From contig JBLIEU010000087.1 in NCBI GenBank assembly GCA_047633195.1, forward strand, positions 1 through 6,822: 6,822 nt of DNA, written 5' to 3'. The stretch is from JAKVAV01 sp047633195 (lineage in GTDB: Bacteria > Bacteroidota > Bacteroidia > Flavobacteriales_D > Cryomorphaceae). Positions 1-5,444 of this stretch are shown here, piece after piece. The notes under the pieces were generated by a model. The model saw nothing but the letters and a program-made list of their open reading frames with translations. It was not told the origin of the DNA and searched no databases. A program made the position numbers and the translations under genes. Each line of letters begins with the position of its first letter. The stretch's first letter is position 1.

Positions 1-71
1 TACCTTTTCGCCATCGATGAAGCAAGCTTCCACTTTGGAAGGATAAAATGCGAGGTGATCCTTGAGTCCTT
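1..71 (-). pseudogene. Remnant copy of the 3' part of the DUF427 gene, running off the window edge
   Basis: These bases match 162-232, inside the neighbouring DUF427 gene, at 69 of 71 positions; the mismatches are at 22 and 42. The offset is 161 bases. Read on the minus strand, the copy begins directly after the stop codon of the intact gene and would encode the equivalent of residues Gln122-Val145. Because 161 is not a multiple of three, it is out of frame with that gene, and it has no start of its own in view. The difference at 42 gives Tyr-Pro-Ser here and Tyr-Ser-Ser in the intact gene. As I recall the family, proline is usual at this place, so the remnant may hold the older state. The difference at 22 is silent. 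I infer a tandem duplication of the gene's last ~161 bases; its far end lies outside the window. A collapsed or misjoined assembly is the alternative. Confidence 0.8.
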
Positions 72-596
72 TCACCAACCGAAAGTACTTGGAGCTCCTT
101 TGAATGGACCAACAATTTTTGAGGTAATCCAGCCGCCGTAAAAGTCACCTTCCTGTGCTTCTACCTTTTCGCCATCGATGAAACAAGCTTCCACTTTGGA
201 AGAATAAAATGCGAGGTGATCCTTGAGTCCTTGGTAAGCTTTTTTTGGGTCGGGATAATACCACGCCGCATTTTCAACCCTTATTTCCTCCGACTGCAAG
301 TGATAGTAGCCACCTTTCCCTTTCCATTCACAGAAGGTTGCTTGATTTGATTTGATCAAAACGTTTTGATCGATATCCTGAAGTGGAATGTAGACAGTTG
401 GAGGATGGCTGGTTTCCAATATTCTCCAGGCCTTGTTTGAAGATGCGATGCGCCTTCTGGCAAAAAACACCTCAACGGTTGAATTCACTTTTTCCAATTT
501 GGGAGGACGAGGATAATCCCAAACGGATTCTTGATCTTTTTTTGGCTTTTCTGCTTTCGGATGTTTCATGATTTTCTGATAATGTTCAAACTTCAT
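72..596 (-). CDS. DUF427 family protein (Pfam NTP_transf_9-like)
   Basis: The 174-residue product carries the landmarks of the DUF427 family: ESVWDYPRPP near residues 23-32, RILETSHPPTVYIP at 58-71, TFCEWKGKGGYYHL at 87-100, AAWYYPDPKKA at 110-120, and a C terminus with GGWITSKIVGPFKG at 154-167. The family has no firmly assigned reaction; the nucleotidyltransferase-like label is a Pfam name, and I see no catalytic signature that would confirm it. There is no signal peptide or membrane segment, so the protein is probably cytoplasmic. The start is uncertain. ATG at 594-596 gives the full length, but Met10 (567-569) directly precedes a Lys/Pro-rich stretch typical of family N termini and would give 165 residues. 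Neither has a Shine-Dalgarno sequence. Residue 131 is Ser where the downstream duplicate encodes Pro. The gene lies 57 bases downstream of a small acidic-protein gene in the same direction and could share its transcript. Confidence 0.9.
   Translation of the reverse strand: MKFEHYQKIMKHPKAEKPKKDQESVWDYPRPPKLEKVNSTVEVFFARRRIASSNKAWRILETSHPPTVYIPLQDIDQNVLIKSNQATFCEWKGKGGYYHLQSEEIRVENAAWYYPDPKKAYQGLKDHLAFYSSKVEACFIDGEKVEAQEGDFYGGWITSKIVGPFKGAPSTFGW
162..232 (-). repeat. In-gene copy of the 71-base direct repeat
   Basis: This is the partner of bases 1-71, in the same orientation, with two mismatches. It lies wholly within the DUF427 coding region and covers Gln122-Val145. On the minus strand the similarity starts abruptly at 232: the gene reads TACCAAGGACTC here, while the junction after the stop codon reads GGTGAAAGGACTC. 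The shared part begins at AAGGACTC. The other end cannot be placed, because the first copy leaves the window at base 1. Confidence 0.9.
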
Positions 597-608
597 CTAA
601 AGATGAAG
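591..608 (-). promoter_or_regulatory. Inverted repeat spanning the annotated DUF427 start codon
   Basis: On the minus strand the sequence CTTCATCTTTAGATGAAG contains perfect 8-base arms around a TT centre. In RNA it could fold as a 6-base-pair stem (CUUCAU with AUGAAG) and a six-base loop. The ATG of the longer DUF427 start is the first part of the right arm, so a folded hairpin would hide it. If translation starts instead at Met10, the hairpin lies in the leader. A protein-binding palindrome is also possible. The element is short and may be chance. Confidence 0.35.
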
Positions 609-653
609 ATCTGACTTTGTTGTCCGAACAATGAAAATTACCAAAAGTTTAGT

Positions 654-1001
654 CTAATCGTCGTCGTCACCGTCTCCCTCTTCGGCATCAGGCATGTAAT
701 CAAGTTCTGAGTATTTGTCCTCAAAATCGGACTTGACGCTCTTTTTGAGATTACCTTCATCGTCGTAATCTTCATCCTCATCAATCAGCTCTTCGGCGCG
801 AGCCTGAGACATTTTAATGAGATAGATTCTTTCATCCGATTCAAAACGAAGCGCACTTATTCGGTCTCCGTCTTTATTATTGAAATGAATGAGCTCCTCA
901 CTAAAACCGTATCGATAGGTAAGTTTAATCTGCTCTTGAATAGCAGGCGCTATTTTTTCAAAAGAAGTTATAACTCTCGGTTTGGTATTGGCGCTTGACA
1001 T
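654..1001 (-). CDS. Small acidic conserved protein of unknown function
   Basis: The product has 115 residues. The first two thirds look folded: KIAPAIQEQIKLTYRYGFSE, then a hydrophilic segment HFNNKDGDRISALRFESDERIYLIKM that reads like beta strands. From about residue 70 it turns strongly acidic, with DEDEDYDDEGNL, then DFEDKYSELDYMPDAEEGDGDDDD up to the end. There is no signal peptide or membrane segment. I recall similar small acidic proteins in many Bacteroidota genomes without a proven function, but I cannot name a family. The acidic tail could bind basic proteins or metal ions, or mimic nucleic acid; this is inference only. The ATG at 999-1001 is the only sensible start and has no Shine-Dalgarno sequence, as is common in this phylum. 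It is the first gene of a leftward pair with the DUF427 gene and is divergent from guaA. Confidence 0.8.
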   Translation of the reverse strand: MSSANTKPRVITSFEKIAPAIQEQIKLTYRYGFSEELIHFNNKDGDRISALRFESDERIYLIKMSQARAEELIDEDEDYDDEGNLKKSVKSDFEDKYSELDYMPDAEEGDGDDDD

Positions 1002-1174
1002 AAGTGAAAGTTAGATATAGCGGTTATTTATAGTGCTAAAGGAAATAAATAATTTGACCATTTTAACTAAAATGTTGTCGACTAGAGTAAAATGATGAAA
1101 TCCTGTTGAAAACAAGCTTAGGTCAATAGTAGAAACAGATATTCAAAAAGTTCGGCATGGTTATCTTTGCCACC
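1002..1174. other. Divergent AT-rich intergenic region between the acidic-protein gene and guaA
   Basis: This 173-base gap must hold the promoters of both the leftward pair and the guaA operon. I looked on both strands for the Bacteroidota promoter pattern (TAnnTTTG with TTG about 20 bases upstream) and found no convincing match. It contains the near-palindrome ATTTTAACTAAAAT at 1060-1073, with perfect six-base arms around AC, roughly 60 bases from the leftward start and 100 from the guaA start. That is a possible operator. I see no purine-riboswitch-like structure by eye and no small ORF worth calling. Confidence 0.5.
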
Positions 1175-2707
1175 ATGCAAGAGACCATTTTAATTTTGGA
1201 TTTCGGTTCGCAGTACACACAGCTCATTGCACGAAGAGTTAGAGAGCTTAATGTTTACTGCGAGATTCATCCCTATCATGAATCACTCGAACTCACTGAT
1301 AACATTAAAGGCGTGATTCTTTCAGGGAGCCCGTTTTCCGTTCACGATGACGATGCACCACAGATTGATTTAAACCTGTACCGCAAGAAAGTTCCCGTGC
1401 TAGGAGTTTGTTATGGCGCCCAATACATTGCCCAACTCGACGGAAAAGGTGATGTGAGAAAAAGCGATAAACGCGAATACGGGAGAGCCAATTTGCGATC
1501 AATTGATACCGAATCAGCCTTATTCAAAGGTATTCATGTCGGTTCTCAAGTGTGGATGTCTCACGGTGATACCATCTTCTCATTGCCCGACCACGCAAAA
1601 GTGGTTGTTTCTACCCACGATGTAGAAGTTGCAGGGTATGAAGTGAAAGGAGAAAATACCTACGGAATCCAGTTTCACCCTGAGGTATACCATAGCTCTG
1701 ACGGAAAACAACTACTCCATAACTTCTTGATTGACATCTGCGGTTGCAGCGCATCTTGGACACCCCATAGTTTTGTGGAACAAACGGTTGGCAATCTTAA
1801 AGCTCAACTCGGTGACGACAAAGTGATTTTGGGATTAAGTGGAGGTGTTGATAGCTCAGTGGCAGCTGTTCTTTTACAGCATGCCATAGGCAAGAATCTC
1901 TATTGCATTTTCGTAGACAATGGGCTTTTGCGCAAGAACGAATTTGAAGAAGTTCTTCATTCGTACCAAGACATGGGCTTGAATGTTCGTGGAGTGGATG
2001 CCAAGTCACGTTTCTATGATGCTCTAAAAGGAATTGAAGATCCTGAAGAAAAGCGCAAAGCCATTGGCCGAGTATTTATTGAAGTATTCGATGATGCTGC
2101 TCACGAAGTCCAAGACGTTAAATGGCTGGCCCAAGGAACGATCTATCCTGATGTGATTGAATCCGTTTCGGTTAAGGGGCCATCGGCTACTATCAAAAGT
2201 CACCACAATGTTGGTGGTCTTCCCGACTTTATGAAGCTTAAAGTGGTAGAACCATTGCGCGCACTTTTTAAAGATGAGGTTCGTTTAGTAGGAAAGGACT
2301 TGGATATTTCTCAAAAGATCTTGGGAAGACATCCTTTTCCAGGGCCTGGATTGGCAATTCGGATCTTAGGAGACGTAACAGAAGAAAAGGTTCGTATTTT
2401 GCAAGAGGTCGATTATATCTTTATTTCGAATTTGAAAGATTCAGGAGAATACGACAATGTATGGCAAGCTGGGGCCATTCTGCTTCCAGTGCGAAGTGTA
2501 GGTGTAATGGGCGACGAACGCACTTACGAGAAGGCCGTAGCACTCAGGGCTGTTTCATCGACTGATGGTATGACCGCCGACTGGTGTCACTTACCTTATC
2601 CGCTATTGGCAAAGATTTCGAATGAGATTATAAATAGAGTGAAGGGCATAAACCGAGTGGTTTATGACATTAGTTCCAAACCACCTGCAACCATCGAATG
2701 GGAATAA
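1175..2707 (+). CDS. guaA: GMP synthase (glutamine-hydrolysing)
   Basis: GuaA converts XMP to GMP using ATP and ammonia from glutamine, the last step of guanine nucleotide synthesis, in the cytoplasm. All parts are present. The class I glutamine amidotransferase domain covers about residues 1-190, with nucleophile Cys79 in GVCYGAQ and the His168/Glu170 pair in FHPEV. The ATP-pyrophosphatase domain follows, with the P-loop LSGGVDSS at 221-228. The C-terminal dimerisation and XMP-binding domain includes GRHPFPGPGLAIRILG and the classic end SSKPPATIEWE. Length is 510 residues, normal for the family. The frame is open from an earlier ATG at 1157, which would add MVIFAT. I chose 1175 because related proteins begin directly at the M-x-x-x-ILILDFGSQYTQ segment. 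No Shine-Dalgarno sequence precedes either start. It is the first gene of a tightly packed operon: the next ORF begins within its last ten bases. Confidence 0.98.
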   Translation: MQETILILDFGSQYTQLIARRVRELNVYCEIHPYHESLELTDNIKGVILSGSPFSVHDDDAPQIDLNLYRKKVPVLGVCYGAQYIAQLDGKGDVRKSDKREYGRANLRSIDTESALFKGIHVGSQVWMSHGDTIFSLPDHAKVVVSTHDVEVAGYEVKGENTYGIQFHPEVYHSSDGKQLLHNFLIDICGCSASWTPHSFVEQTVGNLKAQLGDDKVILGLSGGVDSSVAAVLLQHAIGKNLYCIFVDNGLLRKNEFEEVLHSYQDMGLNVRGVDAKSRFYDALKGIEDPEEKRKAIGRVFIEVFDDAAHEVQDVKWLAQGTIYPDVIESVSVKGPSATIKSHHNVGGLPDFMKLKVVEPLRALFKDEVRLVGKDLDISQKILGRHPFPGPGLAIRILGDVTEEKVRILQEVDYIFISNLKDSGEYDNVWQAGAILLPVRSVGVMGDERTYEKAVALRAVSSTDGMTADWCHLPYPLLAKISNEIINRVKGINRVVYDISSKPPATIEWE

Positions 2708-4539
2708 AAAACGGACTTTTGAAATTTCTTTTTGTTGCCGCAGTGGCACTGTTCGCATCAAGCGCTTCGGCTCAAAATTATGCTCAACGCACCATTGACG
2801 GAAGCGATTACTATCTCTATTACGTAGAACCAGGCAATACGCTCTATGCGATTTCTAAGATGTTTTCCGTTTCTGTGGAGGCTCTTGTTAGCGCAAATCC
2901 TTCAACCGAGGAAGGCCTGGAAATTGGTCGAGAAATTCTTGTTCCCATAGGGTCAGTTAATAAGCGTGAAGCCAAAAAGAAAGATGTCAAAGTTGAGGGA
3001 GACGTCATTCTTCACACTGTTCAAAAGAAAGAAACGCTTTTCTCCATTTCGAAAGATTACGGTGTTTCTGTGAACGAGCTGATGGAGATGAATCCTGAAT
3101 CATCGCAAACACTGAGTACGGGCGTGACTCTGAAAATACCTTCAGCGAAGAGTTCAAGCGTTCAAGGCAAATTTCTGGAGCCTGCGCGGAATGACTCTTT
3201 CATCGTTCATCAAGTCCAATCGGGAGAAACGATTTTATCACTTGCGAAGCAATATGACATTTCCCAGGACAGTCTTTTAAGTATGAATCCTGATTTGGCA
3301 CTAGGAGTAAAAAAAGATCAGTACTTGATTATTCCGACTTACAACGAGCCTTTTCTGATGATGAGATCAGAAGCAGAGGAGCAGAAACTGTTGGATGCCT
3401 TGGATATTCCTGTGGGCCGACAAGAGGTTTATGACCTTGCCTTAATGCTGCCTTTTGAATTGGAGCTGAACGACAGCTTAGAAATGGCATTGAAGCATGG
3501 CGAGGAACTTTACATTCTTACTGAAATTGCATTGGAATACTACCGCGGAACTCGTCTGGCTATGGACTCTTTAGCGAAGCTAGGGTTGAGCGCTAATCTT
3601 CATGTTTATGAAGTAGGAGATGACATTGTGAAAACACGAGAAACCTTGCGAAAACGAGAGATCCGTGACATGGATATCATTTTTGGCCCCATGCATAAAG
3701 CTAGCTTGGCCTTGGTGAGTGAAATGGCAGTTGATGAGAAAATCTATTTGGTATCACCGAATTCCTTTGCGAATGAGGTGTTTGAGGACAATCCATATTT
3801 GCTCCGCGCCTCGACTTCGAGAGAAACGATGCTGCGGTATCTGGCAAATTTTATTGCGATCAACCACCAAGATCACAACGTTTTGATGTTGAATAGCGAG
3901 TCGCCGAGGGAATGGCTGATGCGAAAAGAGTTCCTCAATACTTACAATATGGCAGCTTCAACGTTCAATAATATCTATTCAGATTCGTTGCGTAGCGTTA
4001 CCAAAGAAATGTTCAATCGCGAAGACGGTGTCGGTGCAATTGCAGAGTTTTTGAGAGAAGATAAGTTGAATGTAATTGTCGTTCCATCCAACGATCTAGC
4101 TTTTGTGAGTGATGTGATGACAAGAATATCCCTGCTCGAAAATAACTATCAAGTTCAAGTATATGGTTTGGACAAGTGGATCAATTACGAAAACATCGAA
4201 GCTGAATACAAGAATCGCTTGAAGTTGAGGTTGGTTGTTCCTTCATACGTGGATTACGAGAATGAGAATACGATAGAATTTTTAAGAGCTTACCGCGAGG
4301 AATATGGCACGGAGCCGTCTCATTTCGATTATGGGTTTAAGGGGTATGATTTGGCGCTATTCTTCGGGAAGGCTCTTTTGCAAGAGGGCCTTGCATTCCC
4401 AGTGGCATTTGACCAATTAAAGTTAGAGGGTACCGCTGGCTCTTACCGTTTTGGGAAATCTACAACGGGAAAAGAATTTGAAAATAAAGAAGCCTACATT
4501 TTGCAGTATGAGGATTTCGAAATCAAAAGAGTGAATTGA
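2698..4539 (+). CDS. Secreted triple-LysM protein with a type I periplasmic-binding (LpoA-like) domain
   Basis: The 613-residue product starts with a signal peptide: Lys4 and Lys9, hydrophobic core LFVAAVALFA, and likely signal peptidase I cleavage after ASA at residue 25. There is no lipobox cysteine, so it is probably a soluble periplasmic protein. Three LysM domains follow at about 39-83, 104-148 and 168-213. Each has the V-x-x-G/K-x-T-L/I opening, the I-S/A-K-x-(F/Y) helix, an (N/M)NP turn and a closing IP or VPI. LysM modules bind the glycan strands of peptidoglycan. From about 244 to 600 the sequence resembles a type I periplasmic-binding fold (YDLALMLPFE, EYYRGTRLAMDSL, DIIFGPMHKASLALVSEMA, YLVSPNS). 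This fold is shared by amino-acid transport receptors and by LpoA, the proteobacterial activator of a peptidoglycan synthase. With no transporter genes nearby and three LysM modules, a cell-wall role seems likelier than transport; this is inference. The ATG overlaps the guaA end by 10 bases and is the only start that includes the signal peptide. Confidence 0.88.
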   Translation: MGIKNGLLKFLFVAAVALFASSASAQNYAQRTIDGSDYYLYYVEPGNTLYAISKMFSVSVEALVSANPSTEEGLEIGREILVPIGSVNKREAKKKDVKVEGDVILHTVQKKETLFSISKDYGVSVNELMEMNPESSQTLSTGVTLKIPSAKSSSVQGKFLEPARNDSFIVHQVQSGETILSLAKQYDISQDSLLSMNPDLALGVKKDQYLIIPTYNEPFLMMRSEAEEQKLLDALDIPVGRQEVYDLALMLPFELELNDSLEMALKHGEELYILTEIALEYYRGTRLAMDSLAKLGLSANLHVYEVGDDIVKTRETLRKREIRDMDIIFGPMHKASLALVSEMAVDEKIYLVSPNSFANEVFEDNPYLLRASTSRETMLRYLANFIAINHQDHNVLMLNSESPREWLMRKEFLNTYNMAASTFNNIYSDSLRSVTKEMFNREDGVGAIAEFLREDKLNVIVVPSNDLAFVSDVMTRISLLENNYQVQVYGLDKWINYENIEAEYKNRLKLRLVVPSYVDYENENTIEFLRAYREEYGTEPSHFDYGFKGYDLALFFGKALLQEGLAFPVAFDQLKLEGTAGSYRFGKSTTGKEFENKEAYILQYEDFEIKRVN

Positions 4540-4541
4540 TG
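4525..4541 (+). promoter_or_regulatory. Coupling junction and possible ribosome-binding site that decides the hemF start
   Basis: The LysM gene stop and the hemF start share one base (TGATG, with stop TGA at 4537-4539 and ATG at 4539-4541). A purine run AAAAGAG at 4525-4531 sits seven bases before the ATG and could act as a weak Shine-Dalgarno sequence, which is unusual for this window. The frame also has a TTG one codon earlier (4536), but the ATG has the better context. Such an overlap usually means that ribosomes finishing the upstream gene re-initiate on the next one. Confidence 0.6.
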
Positions 4542-5444
4542 TCTGTCCCAGATAGAAAAGAGATTGAGGCGTCCTACCGTAAGATCCAATCGCTGATCTG
4601 CGAGAAGATTGAACTGACTGATGGAACAGGGAAATTTATCGAAGATAATTGGCAGCGCGAAGGCGGCGGCGGTGGACTGACCAGGGTTATGTCAGACGGA
4701 ACTGTCTTGGAGAAAGCGGGAGTGAATTTTTCGTCGGTAGAAGGAGAAGTGACTCCAATGATGGCAAAAAATCTTGGCATGGATGCCGAGTGGTTTTTTG
4801 CTACCGGCGTGAGTATTGTCATGCACCCACACAATCCACATGTCCCAATTATTCACATGAACATTCGCTATTTCGAGACAGATAAAGGCGACTATTGGTT
4901 TGGTGGCGGGATAGACCTAACTCCTCATTATGTGGTGGAGGATCAAGCCTCCTATTTTCACAAAAGCCTGAAAGAAGTCTGCGATCAATTTGATTCTAGT
5001 TGTTACGCTCAGTTTAAAAAACAAGCTGATGACTATTTTTTCATTCCTCATCGTAATGAGACAAGAGGAATCGGAGGCATTTTTTATGACCATTTGTCGG
5101 AAGATCCGAAGCACACAAAAGCGGCCATTCTTGAATTTTCGCTCTCCCTTGGAAGGCTCTTTCCCGAGGTCTATTCCAGCTTATTAAACGAAAGCAGAGA
5201 GAAAGTTTTTAGTCCTGCCGAAAAGGAATGGCAGAAACTAAGAAGAGGTCGCTACGTTGAGTTTAACTTAGTCTACGACCGCGGCACCCGCTTCGGCCTA
5301 TTGAGCAATGGGCGCACCGAATCCATCTTGATGAGTCTCCCAAAGGAAGCCAATTGGGTTTACGATTTCAAAACGAAGGTTGGCTCTGAAGAGCAAAAAA
5401 CACTTGGTCTACTCAAGAAAGAAATCGATTGGGTCAACGCTTGA
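4539..5444 (+). CDS. hemF: Oxygen-dependent coproporphyrinogen III oxidase
   Basis: HemF oxidatively decarboxylates two propionate groups of coproporphyrinogen III to give protoporphyrinogen IX, using molecular oxygen, in the haem pathway. The 301-residue product matches the usual length of about 300. The sequence shows the glycine-rich segment EGGGGGLTRV (41-50), MHPHNPHVPIIHMNIRYF (95-112), the signature WFGGGIDLTPHY (120-131), FIPHRNETRGIGGIFYDH (168-185), and the C-terminal block RGRYVEFNLVYDRGTRFGLLSNGRTESILMSLP. His96, His106, His141 and His171 correspond to the four conserved histidines I recall as essential in the E. coli enzyme. No signal peptide is present, so it is cytoplasmic. I start it at ATG 4539 rather than the TTG one codon earlier. 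Reliance on the oxygen-dependent form fits an organism that makes haem under air; whether an oxygen-independent HemN exists elsewhere is not visible. The end overlaps the converging Asp-box gene by 11 bases. Confidence 0.97.
   Translation: MSVPDRKEIEASYRKIQSLICEKIELTDGTGKFIEDNWQREGGGGGLTRVMSDGTVLEKAGVNFSSVEGEVTPMMAKNLGMDAEWFFATGVSIVMHPHNPHVPIIHMNIRYFETDKGDYWFGGGIDLTPHYVVEDQASYFHKSLKEVCDQFDSSCYAQFKKQADDYFFIPHRNETRGIGGIFYDHLSEDPKHTKAAILEFSLSLGRLFPEVYSSLLNESREKVFSPAEKEWQKLRRGRYVEFNLVYDRGTRFGLLSNGRTESILMSLPKEANWVYDFKTKVGSEEQKTLGLLKKEIDWVNA

Noticed and set aside
620..631. Inverted repeat TTGTCCGAACAA between the two leftward genes, considered as a terminator
   Set aside because: Only four firm base pairs with a four-base loop and no following T-run on the minus strand, so it is too weak for an intrinsic terminator.
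1157..1174. Upstream ATG that would lengthen GuaA by six residues
   Set aside because: The extra residues MVIFAT do not fit the family N terminus, and the next Met directly precedes the conserved ILILDFGSQYTQ segment.
1002..1174. Purine riboswitch or other structured leader before guaA
   Set aside because: I found no paired arms or conserved core resembling a known riboswitch, and the region is mostly plain AT-rich sequence.
4574..4885. Open frames on both strands over the start of hemF, one encoding a proline run and one an arginine run
   Set aside because: They are out-of-frame readings of the GGC-rich stretch that encodes the conserved glycine run of HemF.
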